Below are positions 26,889 to 34,791 of a stretch of DNA of 64,000 nt, piece by piece. The first letter of the stretch is position 1. Each line of letters begins with the position of its first letter. Under the pieces are notes generated by a model. That model was not told where the DNA came from and made no database searches. It was given only the letters and a program-made list of their open reading frames with translations. Made by a program: the position numbers and the translations under genes. The DNA is from Pseudoroseomonas cervicalis (GTDB taxonomy: Bacteria; Pseudomonadota; Alphaproteobacteria; Acetobacterales; Acetobacteraceae): positions 2,149,001-2,213,000 of the forward strand of contig NZ_JAUTAJ010000004.1 of assembly GCF_030818485.1 (NCBI RefSeq), given 5' to 3'.

Positions 26889-27407
26889 ATGGCACGGCAA
26901 CTCCCTCTCTTCCTGTCCCTCGCGGCGGCGCTCGGCCTTGTCTCGGGCGTGGCCATGGCGCAGCAGCAGCAGCGTCCGCAGGCGCTTGGCACCTTCCAGG
27001 ACTGGACGGCGGCCACGCATATGGAGGGGGGGCGGAAGGTCTGCTACGCCTTCACCCGCGCCAGCCGCTCCGAGGGGGCGGGCAATCGGCAGAATGTCAT
27101 CCTGACGGTGACGCACCGGCCGCAGGGGCGCGACCAGGTGGCGCTGCGCGCCGGCTACACCTATGCCCGCAATGCTGAGGTCAGCGTGACCGTGGGCGGC
27201 ACGGAGCTGGATTTCTACACGGCGCAGGACAATGCCTTCGCCCGCGACGGGTCGCGCGCCGTCACCACCTTCCGCGGCGGCGCGCAGGCGGTGGCCAAGG
27301 GCCAGGGCCCGCAGGGCCGCGGCACGGCGACCGATACCTTCTCCCTGTCCGGCTTCACCGCGGCCTATGAGGCCATCAGCAAGGAGTGTCCGGCAGGCCG
27401 CCGGTAA
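26889..27407 (+). CDS. Exported invasion-associated locus B (IalB)-like protein
   Basis: A 172-residue secreted protein. The signal peptide is [20 protein letters not shown], cleaved before QQQQRP. The mature part has the IalB-family pattern [26 protein letters not shown] with a cysteine after the W-TA block, followed by [15 protein letters not shown] and a C-terminal STSGFxAAYxAI-like segment ([18 protein letters not shown]) with a second cysteine, probably a disulfide pair. In pathogens IalB aids cell entry; in environmental bacteria the role is unknown. It lies 5 bp upstream of rlmN. Confidence 0.82.
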   Translation: MARQLPLFLSLAAALGLVSGVAMAQQQQRPQALGTFQDWTAATHMEGGRKVCYAFTRASRSEGAGNRQNVILTVTHRPQGRDQVALRAGYTYARNAEVSVTVGGTELDFYTAQDNAFARDGSRAVTTFRGGAQAVAKGQGPQGRGTATDTFSLSGFTAAYEAISKECPAGRR

Positions 27408-27412
27408 ACCGC

Positions 27413-28654
27413 ATGACCGACACCGCCCCCCCGACTGCCGCGCCGGCCGCCGAGCTGCCCCCTGGGCTGAACGAGGCCGAGCGCGCCCGCATCCTGGCCA
27501 AGGCGGCGCTGTTCGCGCCGCCGCCGGCCACCCTGGCGGATGGAAGGCGCGACCTGGTCGGCCTGTCGCGGGAGGAGCTGGTGGCGGAGATGGTGGCGAT
27601 CGGCGAGAAGCCGTTCCGCGCCAAGCAGCTCTGGCACTGGATCTACCACCAGGGCGTCACCGATTTCGCGCAGATGTCGACCATCGCCAAGGCGATGCAG
27701 GGCAAGCTGGCGGAGCGTTTCGTGGTCGGCCGCCCCGGCGTGACGACGGAGCAGACCAGCACCGACGGCACCCGCAAATGGCTGTTCGGCTTCCGCGACG
27801 GCCAGCAGGTGGAGACGGTCTACATCCCCGACCCGGAGGAGGATCGCGGCGCGGTCTGCGTCTCCACCCAGGTCGGCTGCACCCTGTCCTGCAAATTCTG
27901 CCACACCGGCACGCAGAAGCTGGTGCGCAACCTCGGCGCGGCCGAGATCGTCGGCCAGTTCATGGCGGCGCGCGATTCCTATGGCGAATGGCCGAGCCCG
28001 ACAGATGGCACGCCGCGGCTGCTCTCCACCATCGTCATCATGGGCATGGGCGAGCCGCTCTATAACTACGAGAACGTCGCCAAGGCGATGCGCATCATCA
28101 TGGATGGCGAGGGCATCGCGCTGTCGCGCCGGCGCATCACCCTCTCGACCAGCGGCGTGGTGCCGATGATGGATCGCTGCGGGGCGGAGCTCGGCGTCGG
28201 CCTCGCCGTCTCGCTGCATGCGGTGCGCAACGACATCCGCGACGAGATCGTGCCGCTGAACCGCAAATACCCGATCGAGGAGCTGATGGCCGCCTGCCGG
28301 CGCTATCCCGGCGCCTCCAACGCGCGGCGCATCACCTTCGAATACGTCATGCTGAAGGGCGTGAACGATTCCGAGGCCGATGCGCGCGAGCTGGTGCGGC
28401 TGCTCCAGGGCATCCCGGCCAAGGTCAACCTGATCCCGTTCAACCCCTGGCCGGGCAGCCCCTACGAGACCTCCTCCAACAACGCCATCCACCGCTTCGC
28501 GCGCATCGTGCAGGAGGCGGGCTATGCCTCGCCGATCCGCACGCCGCGCGGGCGCGACATCCTGGCCGCCTGCGGCCAGCTGAAGACCGAGAGCGAGCGG
28601 GCGAAGCGCCAGCGCCCCGCCGGCGCCGAAGCGGCCAAGGCCGACGCGGCGTGA
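27413..28654 (+). CDS. rlmN: 23S rRNA/tRNA adenine-C2 methyltransferase RlmN
   Basis: A 413-residue radical SAM enzyme that methylates C2 of A2503 in 23S rRNA and A37 of certain tRNAs. The radical SAM cluster motif C-x3-C-x2-C is in [24 protein letters not shown] is the GGEP-type SAM motif, and the methyl-carrying Cys is in [12 protein letters not shown] near the C-terminus. The N-terminal domain has [15 protein letters not shown]. The stop overlaps the next gene's GTG (GTGA), so the MFS gene is translationally coupled. Length is normal. Confidence 0.95.
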   Translation: MTDTAPPTAAPAAELPPGLNEAERARILAKAALFAPPPATLADGRRDLVGLSREELVAEMVAIGEKPFRAKQLWHWIYHQGVTDFAQMSTIAKAMQGKLAERFVVGRPGVTTEQTSTDGTRKWLFGFRDGQQVETVYIPDPEEDRGAVCVSTQVGCTLSCKFCHTGTQKLVRNLGAAEIVGQFMAARDSYGEWPSPTDGTPRLLSTIVIMGMGEPLYNYENVAKAMRIIMDGEGIALSRRRITLSTSGVVPMMDRCGAELGVGLAVSLHAVRNDIRDEIVPLNRKYPIEELMAACRRYPGASNARRITFEYVMLKGVNDSEADARELVRLLQGIPAKVNLIPFNPWPGSPYETSSNNAIHRFARIVQEAGYASPIRTPRGRDILAACGQLKTESERAKRQRPAGAEAAKADAA

Positions 28655-29919
28655 GGGCCGCGTCCGGGGCGGCGGCGCGTCCCGAGGGGGGCGCCACCAC
28701 CCCTGATGCCGCCCCCCCTGACGCCGCCCCCAGGGGGGGCCGGGAGGGCGGCCGCCCGCCGCTGGCCATGCTGCCGCTGCTGGCGGCGGCCGCCTTCGCC
28801 ACCGGCTGCGGCATGCGGCTGCTGGACCCCGTCCTGCCGCTGATCGCCGCCGAGCTGCGCGTCACCGTGGCCGAGGTCGCGGTGCTGATCACCGCCTTCG
28901 CCCTGCCCTACGGCCTGTGCCAGGTGGTGCTGGGGCCGCTCGGCGACCGCTTCGGCAAGCTGCGGGTGCTGACGCTGGGGCTGGTGCTCTACGGCGTCAT
29001 GATGGCCTGCTGCGCCCTGGCCGGCGCCCTGACGCCGCTGGTGGCGCTGCGCGCGGCCACCGGGGCGGCCGGCGGTGCCATCATTCCGCTGGCCATGGCC
29101 TGGATCGGCGACAATGTCCCCTATGCCGAGCGGCAGGCGACGCTCAGCCGCTTCATGACCGGCATGGTGATGGCGCAGCTGCTGACCGGCCCGGTCTCCG
29201 GCGCGGTCGGCCAGGCCTTTGGCTGGCGCGCCGTGTTCCTGCTGGTGGGCGGTGTCGCCATGGCCACGGCGCTCGCCATCATGCTGACGCTGGGGCGCGG
29301 GCTGTGGCGCAGCGGCGGCCCGGCCGGCCAGGGCTCGGGCTTCGCCAATTACGCCCTGCTGCTGCGCCGCCCGGCCGGGCGCAAGCTGCTGCTGGCCGCC
29401 TTCCTGGACGGGCTGCTGCTGTTCGGCGGCGCCTTCCCCTTCATCGGCTCCTACCTGATCCAGGGCTTCCATCTGGAGCCCTGGCATGCCGGGCTGGTGG
29501 TGGCGGGCTTCGGCCTCGGCTCGCTGCTCTACACCCGCATCGCCAAGCGGCTGGTCGGCAGGCTGGGCGAGGCGCGGCTGCTGCTCTCCGGCGGCATCCT
29601 GCTGGCCGGCGCGCTGGCGCTGCTGGCCATCGCCCCCTCCTGGCCGGTGGTGGCGGTGGCGCAGGCGCTGTGCGGGCTGTTCTTCTTCATGTTCCACGGC
29701 GTGTTGCAGGCCCGCAGCACCGAGGCCCTGCCGGAAGCCCGCGCCACCTCGGTCTCCGCCTTCGCCATGGCGCTGTTCCTGGGCCAGGGGCTGGGCTCGG
29801 TGGGCTTCGGCGCGCTGCTGGGCTTCGGCGGCTACAGCCTGGCCTTCCTGGCCGCCGCCACCGGCATGGTGGCGCTGAGCCTCTGGTGCCGCATCGCGGT
29901 GACCAACACCGCGCGCTGA
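28651..29919 (+). CDS. MFS transporter
   Basis: A 422-residue major facilitator with twelve predicted helices after a Pro/Gly/Arg-rich tail of 38 residues. The loop 2-3 signature is [13 protein letters not shown], and [20 protein letters not shown] in helix 5 is a motif C-type antiporter sequence, pointing to a drug or metabolite exporter. It starts at GTG 28651 inside the rlmN stop (GTGA), although ATG 28768 ([10 protein letters not shown]) could also serve. The substrate is unknown. A terminator follows about 22 bp downstream. Confidence 0.9.
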   Translation: MRAASGAAARPEGGATTPDAAPPDAAPRGGREGGRPPLAMLPLLAAAAFATGCGMRLLDPVLPLIAAELRVTVAEVAVLITAFALPYGLCQVVLGPLGDRFGKLRVLTLGLVLYGVMMACCALAGALTPLVALRAATGAAGGAIIPLAMAWIGDNVPYAERQATLSRFMTGMVMAQLLTGPVSGAVGQAFGWRAVFLLVGGVAMATALAIMLTLGRGLWRSGGPAGQGSGFANYALLLRRPAGRKLLLAAFLDGLLLFGGAFPFIGSYLIQGFHLEPWHAGLVVAGFGLGSLLYTRIAKRLVGRLGEARLLLSGGILLAGALALLAIAPSWPVVAVAQALCGLFFFMFHGVLQARSTEALPEARATSVSAFAMALFLGQGLGSVGFGALLGFGGYSLAFLAAATGMVALSLWCRIAVTNTAR

Positions 29920-29941
29920 TCCTTTTTCGGTGCCGGGCCAG

Positions 29942-29972
29942 GGCCGCCCTGCCTCTGCGGGGCGGCCTTTTT
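29942..29972 (+). terminator. Rho-independent terminator after the MFS gene
   Basis: GGCCGCCC pairs with GGGCGGCC across a 10-nt loop and is followed by five T. Confidence 0.85.
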
Positions 29973-30010
29973 CGTGCCCGCGGCACGGCCGGGGCTTTAC
30001 AGCGGCGCAA

Positions 30011-30053
30011 TTAAGGATATCGTTCATCCTTAAGGACAACAGATATCCTCAAT
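30011..30053. promoter_or_regulatory. Operator-like palindromes upstream of the AhpD-like gene
   Basis: TTAAGGAT-N7-ATCCTTAA (30011-30033) is a perfect 8-bp inverted repeat. It is followed by GGACAACAGATATCCTCAAT (30034-30053), which matches 15 of 20 positions with the sequence upstream of the Rrf2 gene (31151-31170). The region is unusually AT-rich and ends 11 bp before the start codon, so it probably contains promoter and operator. Confidence 0.6.
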
Positions 30054-30064
30054 AGGAATCCGCC

Positions 30065-30544
30065 ATGACCCAGCGCCTGAACTACCCTCATCTCGCCCCC
30101 GCCCCCTTCCGCAGGATGAGCGAGCTTTCCGCCGCGGTGCGGGAGAGCAGCCTCGGCCACACGCTGATCGACCTGGTCGAGATCCGCGTCTCGCAGCTCA
30201 ATGGCTGCGCCTTCTGCCTGGACATGCATGTGAAGCAGGCGAAGCTGCATGGGGAGCGCGAGCTGCGCCTGCACCATGTCGCCATCTGGCATGAATCGCC
30301 GCTCTTCTCGGCGCAGGAACGCGCCGCCCTGCTCTGGGCCGAGACGCTGACCCGCCTGCCCGCCGAAGGCGTCTCGGATGCCGTGTATGACAGCGTGCGC
30401 GCCGAATTCACCGAGACGGCGCTGGCCGAGCTGACCTTCGCGGTGATGGCCATCAATGCCTGGAACCGCGCCGGCATCGCCTTCCGCAGCGTGCCGGGCT
30501 CGGCCGACAAGCTCTACGGGCTGGACAAGGCGGGGCTGGCCTGA
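30065..30544 (+). CDS. Carboxymuconolactone decarboxylase/AhpD-like peroxidase family protein
   Basis: A 159-residue helical protein. The redox motif is CAFCLDMHVKQ (C-x-x-C with His four residues after the second Cys) near residue 49, as in AhpD-type alkylhydroperoxidases; the true decarboxylases lack these cysteines. The family consensus EIRVSQLNGCAFC and TLTRLP are present. It likely reduces organic peroxides with thiol partners. The convergent Rrf2 regulator at 30627-31127 and the shared upstream sequence suggest it is the regulator's target. A double hairpin lies between the two genes. Confidence 0.9.
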   Translation: MTQRLNYPHLAPAPFRRMSELSAAVRESSLGHTLIDLVEIRVSQLNGCAFCLDMHVKQAKLHGERELRLHHVAIWHESPLFSAQERAALLWAETLTRLPAEGVSDAVYDSVRAEFTETALAELTFAVMAINAWNRAGIAFRSVPGSADKLYGLDKAGLA

Positions 30545-30552
30545 GAGCGAGA

Positions 30553-30620
30553 TGAGGGGGCTTTGCCCCCTCAAACTCCCCCCCATTCTTTTCCCTGGGC
30601 AGGGGACAGGGTCCCCTGCA
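30553..30620. repeat. REP-like double-hairpin element, copy 2 (inverted relative to copy 1)
   Basis: TGAGGGGGC/GCCCCCTCA and GCAGGGGAC/GTCCCCTGC hairpins are joined by a longer spacer than in copy 1 (13137-13190), in reverse orientation. It lies between convergent genes and could act as a bidirectional terminator. Similarity continues into CGCCTTCAG, touching the Rrf2 stop codon. Confidence 0.75.
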
Positions 30621-30626
30621 CCGCCT

Positions 30627-31127
30627 TCAGTCGGCGAGTTGCCCCGCGCGGCCCAGCAGCCATTCCAGGCTGCGGCGGCGCTGCTCCTCCGGGATCTCGC
30701 TGCCCAGCATGGCCAGCAGGTCGGACAGCCGCACGCCGCGCAGATGCCGCCGCCAGGCCTCATCCGCCTCCCACATGATGCGGGCGATGGCGCAGGGCGC
30801 GGCATCGCAGAAACCCTGCGGCCGGCAGGGATTGTTGGCGCGGATATTCTGGCAGGCGAAGCTGCGTGCCTTGCCCTCCACCGCCTCGACAATGTCGAGG
30901 AAGCTCACCGCCTCGGGCGGCTGGCGCAGCCGGTAGCCGCCCGAAGGGCCCAGCGTGCCCTCCACCAGCCCCGCCTGCGACAGCGCCTGCAACGCCTTGG
31001 AGAGGTATTCCTTGGGCAGGCCATGGAACTCGGCCAGCGCCTTGGTGGACAGGGTGCGGCCCGGCGGCAGCCCGGCCAGCACGGCGCAGCAATGCAGCGC
31101 CCATTCGACCTGGCTCTTCAGGATCAT
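30627..31127 (-). CDS. Rrf2 family transcriptional regulator
   Basis: A 166-residue Rrf2 regulator. The winged HTH covers residues 1-65 (STKALAEFHGLPKEYLSKAL, GLVEGTLGPSGGYRLRQPP). The region expected to hold cluster or redox cysteines has four: C near 92 (FACQNI), then CRPQGFCDAAPC. IscR and NsrR use three Cys for an Fe-S cluster; here the fourth may provide an alternative ligand or disulfide. It therefore probably senses oxidative, nitrosative or iron status. A 13-bp inverted repeat precedes it. The neighbouring AhpD-like gene shares part of that sequence. Confidence 0.9.
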   Translation of the reverse strand: MILKSQVEWALHCCAVLAGLPPGRTLSTKALAEFHGLPKEYLSKALQALSQAGLVEGTLGPSGGYRLRQPPEAVSFLDIVEAVEGKARSFACQNIRANNPCRPQGFCDAAPCAIARIMWEADEAWRRHLRGVRLSDLLAMLGSEIPEEQRRRSLEWLLGRAGQLAD

Positions 31128-31140
31128 CGGGCAGACCGCG

Positions 31141-31175
31141 CGCGCATCATGGACAGGAGATATCCATGATGCGCG
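31141..31175. promoter_or_regulatory. Perfect 13-bp inverted repeat upstream of the Rrf2 gene
   Basis: CGCGCATCATGGA-CAGGAGATA-TCCATGATGCGCG, 14 bp upstream of the Rrf2 start. Its size and position fit an autoregulatory operator of a dimeric regulator. The inner part resembles the sequence upstream of the AhpD-like gene. Confidence 0.7.
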
Positions 31176-31204
31176 GCGGATGCAAACCCCTCCGCCGAAA
31201 CGCC

Positions 31205-32389
31205 TCAGGCGTAGCGGGAGAGGTCCGGCGCGGCCGGCTCGCGCGCGAAGAGCCGCACCGCCCGGTCGCGGATGGCGGGCCGGCTGGCGAGCGCCAGCGC
31301 GCCATGCAGCAGGCGGATGCCCAGGCGGCTCTGCGGATGCATCAGCCGCGGCGCCAGCTTCGGCACGCCCTGCCCCTCCCGCACCATCGGCCGCATGGCC
31401 GCCTCATAGGCGGCGAAGGCGGCGGCCGGATCCGCCTGGCGCCGCAACTCGCCGGCCAGCACATAGGCGCCGGTGATCGCCAGGGTGGTGCCGATGCCGG
31501 CCAGCGGCGTGGCGCACCAGGCGGCGTCGCCGGTCAGCACCACCCGGCCGGCCGACCAGCGCCGCAGGCGCACCTGGCGCAGCACGTCGAAATAGAAATC
31601 CTCGCTCCGCTCCATGCCGTCCAGGATGCGCGCCGCCTGCCAGCCGGCATCGGCGAAGCGTTCGCGCAGATAGGCCTTCTGGCGCACGCTGTCCCAATCC
31701 TGCTCGCCGCCCGGCTTCTGGTGCAGGGCGAGGTTGGCGCGGGTGGTGCCATGATTGTCGGGGCGCAGCGACAGGCTGCGGCCACCCGGCGCATTGTACC
31801 AGCGCCACAGCCGGTCATCATCCTGGCGGCGCGGGATGGTGAAATAGGCGATGGTCAGGCCCATCCAGCGCGGCTCGTTCCCGCCCGGAAACACCAGCTC
31901 GCGGGTGGAGGAGCCCACCCCCTCGGCGATGACCACCAGGTCATAGGTCGCACTCCCGCCGCCGGCGAACTGCACCCGGGCCCCTTCCGCGCCCTGGGCA
32001 ATGCCGGTGATATGGTCGCCGAAGCGATAGGTCGCGGCTTCGCGGGCCGGCTCGTAGAGCAGCCGGGCCAGGTCGCCGCGCAGGATCTCCATCTCGGCGG
32101 TCGGGCCGTCCTGGGCCAGATCCCCGGCCAGGAAGCGCGCCACGGGGCGGCCCGCGGCATCGACCCAGGCCGTACCCTGCTCGCCGGTGCCGTGGTCGAG
32201 CGCCGCCTGCTCCAGCCCCATCCGGCGCAGCACCTCGCGCCCGACGCCGCGCACATCGACATTCTGGCCGCCATCGCGGAAGCCCGGCGCCCGCTCCACC
32301 ACCGTGACGTCATGGCCCTGGCGGCCCAGCCACCAGGCGGCGGTGTTGCCGGCCACGCTGGCGCCGGAGATGAGGATGCGTCGCGGCAA
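31205..32389 (-). CDS. FAD-dependent monooxygenase
   Basis: A 394-residue flavoprotein of the PHBH/TetX-like class. The N-terminal ILISGASVAGNTAAWWLGR is the FAD motif (GxSxxG variant), VVIAEGVGSSTR is the DG motif, and LTGDAAWCATPLAGIGTTLA is the GD motif. These enzymes hydroxylate aromatic or polyketide-type substrates using NAD(P)H and O2. The gene starts with TTG 32389. It stands alone between Rrf2 and a hydrolase on the same strand, spaced about 70 bp from the latter. The substrate is unknown. Confidence 0.88.
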   Translation of the reverse strand: MPRRILISGASVAGNTAAWWLGRQGHDVTVVERAPGFRDGGQNVDVRGVGREVLRRMGLEQAALDHGTGEQGTAWVDAAGRPVARFLAGDLAQDGPTAEMEILRGDLARLLYEPAREAATYRFGDHITGIAQGAEGARVQFAGGGSATYDLVVIAEGVGSSTRELVFPGGNEPRWMGLTIAYFTIPRRQDDDRLWRWYNAPGGRSLSLRPDNHGTTRANLALHQKPGGEQDWDSVRQKAYLRERFADAGWQAARILDGMERSEDFYFDVLRQVRLRRWSAGRVVLTGDAAWCATPLAGIGTTLAITGAYVLAGELRRQADPAAAFAAYEAAMRPMVREGQGVPKLAPRLMHPQSRLGIRLLHGALALASRPAIRDRAVRLFAREPAAPDLSRYA

Positions 32390-32459
32390 GGCCGGGCTCC
32401 GTGCGGTGGGCGGATCACGCCCGATGTTGGGTGTCCCGGCGCGGCGTCCAGGGCGGCCC

Positions 32460-33383
32460 TCAGGCGGGCGCGCCCAGATGCCGCGCGTAGAACGGCACCA
32501 GCCGCTCCACCGCCTGATCGACGAATTCGGGCCTGTGATACAGGTCGTAATGCCCGGCGCCCTCGACCACGAAGAAATCCTTCTCCGCCGCCGGGGACAG
32601 GGCGAAGAGCTTTTCCCCGGCCTCGTATTGCCCGGTCGTGCCGCGCCGCCCGCCGACGATGATTTGCAGCGGCAGCGTCAGCAGCTCGGGCACCAGGCTG
32701 TAGGCGTCGAAGCCCAGGATGTGGCCATGGCTGCGGAAGGCCAGGCGGTTGGTCGAGTTCGGGTGCCGGTAGGGGGACTCCCGGTAGAAGGCGATGGCGT
32801 CCAGCAGGTCCCGGTCGGTCAGGCCCGCCGCCTGCGCCTCCGCCAGGCTGTCCGGGATCCAGGGCTCGCGCCGCGTCGCGGCGCCGCGCGCCTCGGCGGT
32901 GCGCTGCCGGCCGACCTCCTGCAGCATCTGGCGGAGATCCGGCAGCATGCGGCGGAAGGCCGCGCCGATATCGCTGGCCACCACGGTGCCGAGCGCCTTG
33001 GCCCGCGCCTCGGTCAGCGCCGCGTTCACGGCATAGCCGCCGCCGGCGCAGAGGCCGAGCAGCCCGACCCGCTCCTCATCCACCCAGGGCAGCGTCATCA
33101 GGTGGTCGACGGCGCAGCGTATGTCCTCGACCCGGAAGGCCGGGTCCTCGAGGTCGCGCGGCGCGCCGCCGCTCTCGCCCTGGAAGGCGGGGTCGAAGGT
33201 CAGCGCCACGAAGCCCCGCCGCGCCAGCCGCGCCGCATAGACCGCGCCGATCTGCTCCTTCACGCTGCTGCCGGGCGTCGACAGCACGATCGCCGCATGG
33301 CGCCGCGCCGGATCGAACCCCGCCGGCAGATGCAGCTGGCCGGCGATGTCGATGGTCTTGTTCCTGAAGGAGATCCGCTCCAC
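32460..33383 (-). CDS. Alpha/beta hydrolase with Cys nucleophile (dienelactone hydrolase-like)
   Basis: A 307-residue cytoplasmic hydrolase starting at GTG 33383, with an AGGAGG ribosome-binding site. The nucleophile elbow reads GLCAG (Cys112) in VGLLGLCAGGGYAVNAAL, instead of the common G-x-S-x-G. Dienelactone hydrolases also use Cys. The catalytic histidine is in VVEGAGHYDLYHRPE. The first strand region has AIVLSTPGSSVKEQIGAVYA and FDPAFQGESGG, resembling the YcjY/MrpA-type hydrolases. A TetR gene lies 32 bp upstream on the same strand, so the two probably form an operon. Confidence 0.88.
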   Translation of the reverse strand: MERISFRNKTIDIAGQLHLPAGFDPARRHAAIVLSTPGSSVKEQIGAVYAARLARRGFVALTFDPAFQGESGGAPRDLEDPAFRVEDIRCAVDHLMTLPWVDEERVGLLGLCAGGGYAVNAALTEARAKALGTVVASDIGAAFRRMLPDLRQMLQEVGRQRTAEARGAATRREPWIPDSLAEAQAAGLTDRDLLDAIAFYRESPYRHPNSTNRLAFRSHGHILGFDAYSLVPELLTLPLQIIVGGRRGTTGQYEAGEKLFALSPAAEKDFFVVEGAGHYDLYHRPEFVDQAVERLVPFYARHLGAPA

Positions 33384-33415
33384 GCCGCCTGTCCTCCTGC
33401 CGCCGCGCCCCCGCC

Positions 33416-34033
33416 CTAGCCGGGCGGCGGAGGGGTAACGCCGGACGCGGCGGATCGGACAGGCGCGGCGGCGAGCATCTGCCAGGCGGCCTCCCCGGCC
33501 ATGGCGCAATGCCGCCCGGCCTGGTCGGGCTCGCGCAGCATGGCATCGATCGTCGCATCGGCGATGGCGCTGATCAGCCCGAGCACGAAGGGCAGCGGGG
33601 CGTCGCGCAGCGGCCCCTCGGTGCGGCTGCGCTCGACCAGCGCCTGCAGCCCGGCCATCGCCGCCAGCCCGGCCTCGCGGCTCTCCGGCGTGATGTCGCC
33701 GCAGACATTCAGATGCGCCAGCACCCGCCGCTTCTCCGGCCCCGACACCGCCCAGCCGATCCAGCGCGTCCACATCCGCAGCATCTGGTCGTGCAGCTCG
33801 CCCTCCTCGCCCAGCGCCTCGCGGATGACGCCGCCCATCTCCTGCTTCAGCGCGACATAGAGCTGGTTCAGCAGATCGGCCTTGGTCGGGAAATAGGTGA
33901 AGAGCGAGCCATTGGAGACGCCGGCCGCCCTGGCGATGGTCGCGGTGGGGGCACTCGGCCCCTCGGCGCCGATGACCTGCAGCGCCGCCGCCAGGATGGC
34001 CTGTCGCCGCGCATCGCTTCTCGGTCTGGCCAC
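33416..34033 (-). CDS. TetR family transcriptional regulator
   Basis: A regulator of about 205 residues. The N-terminal HTH is RQAILAAALQVIGAEG, TATIARAAGVSNGSLFTYFPTKADLLNQLY, a full TetR signature. The C-terminal part is helical ligand domain (HDQMLRMWTRWIGWAVSGPEKRR). GTG 34033 is preferred because GAGGA lies 7 bp before it; GTG 34057 is an alternative adding eight residues. It likely represses its own operon with the Cys hydrolase, and perhaps the divergent cupin/SDR genes, through the inverted repeat at 34066-34081. Confidence 0.9.
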   Translation of the reverse strand: MARPRSDARRQAILAAALQVIGAEGPSAPTATIARAAGVSNGSLFTYFPTKADLLNQLYVALKQEMGGVIREALGEEGELHDQMLRMWTRWIGWAVSGPEKRRVLAHLNVCGDITPESREAGLAAMAGLQALVERSRTEGPLRDAPLPFVLGLISAIADATIDAMLREPDQAGRHCAMAGEAAWQMLAAAPVRSAASGVTPPPPG

Positions 34034-34065
34034 GCCCCGATCCTCACATTTGGTCACAGTTAAAA

Positions 34066-34081
34066 GAGTGTTCAGTCACTC
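34066..34081. promoter_or_regulatory. Candidate TetR operator
   Basis: GAGTG-TTCAGT-CACTC is an inverted repeat 33 bp upstream of the preferred TetR start, in an AT-richer patch of the divergent spacer. Short arms mean this could be chance. Confidence 0.4.
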
Positions 34082-34202
34082 AAAAATCCCTAGGTTTCTG
34101 CGGCCGGCTCCCCGCCGGACCTGGCCGGCCCGCCTCGCCCCTCGCCCCAGGACCGGGGGCGGGCCAAAGCGGTCCCAAGGCCCGGGGCAGGCTTCGCTTC
34201 CC

Positions 34203-34757
34203 ATGGAGAAACCCTTGGATTTCCAGCGCATCATCACGGGCCAGGACAGCGCCGGCAAGGCGGTGTTCCTCGACCGGCTCGCCCGGCCGCAGCTCCTGGA
34301 CTTCACCCATGTCCCGGGATTCGCCGTCTCGACCCTGTGGGCGACGGGCAGCCCGCCCCGCCTGCCCGAGGCGGTGACGGATCCGGTGCCGGCGGTCGCC
34401 TCCCTCGTCCCCGCGCCGGGCGAGACGCGCTGCGTCAAGGTCACCTTCCCCCCCGACAGCGTGCTGCAGGGCATCACCGACTGGGCGGCCGCCGGCGCCG
34501 AATACGCCGCCAAGCTGCCGGGCTTCGCCGAGACCTTCGAGGCCGACAGCCCCGGCATGCACACCACCCCCAGCATCGACTATGTCGTGCTGCTCTCCGG
34601 CGAGCTCTGGCTGGAGCTGGATGCGGGCGAAGAGCGCCGCCTGCGCGCCGGCGATGTGGTGGTGCAGAACGGCACGCGCCATGCCTGGCGCAACCGCAGC
34701 GACCAGCCGGCGACGATCCTCTCCGTCATGATCGGCGCCACCCGGTCCGGCGGCTGA
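34203..34757 (+). CDS. Cupin domain protein
   Basis: A 184-residue protein with a C-terminal cupin barrel: SIDYVVLLSGELWLELDAGEE (motif 1 without the usual histidine pair) and RLRAGDVVVQNGTRHAWRNRSD (motif 2, one His). The first half (residues 1-110) is a family-specific extension with TWATGSPP-like and LVPAPGETRCVKVTFPPD segments. Metal binding may be partial. This arrangement is typical of small cupins associated with aromatic or flavonoid-type pathways. It lies 34 bp upstream of an SDR gene and divergent from TetR, so TetR control is plausible. Confidence 0.85.
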   Translation: MEKPLDFQRIITGQDSAGKAVFLDRLARPQLLDFTHVPGFAVSTLWATGSPPRLPEAVTDPVPAVASLVPAPGETRCVKVTFPPDSVLQGITDWAAAGAEYAAKLPGFAETFEADSPGMHTTPSIDYVVLLSGELWLELDAGEERRLRAGDVVVQNGTRHAWRNRSDQPATILSVMIGATRSGG

Positions 34758-34791
34758 CGGCGCGCTTCCCGGACAGGCAGGAGGATGACCG

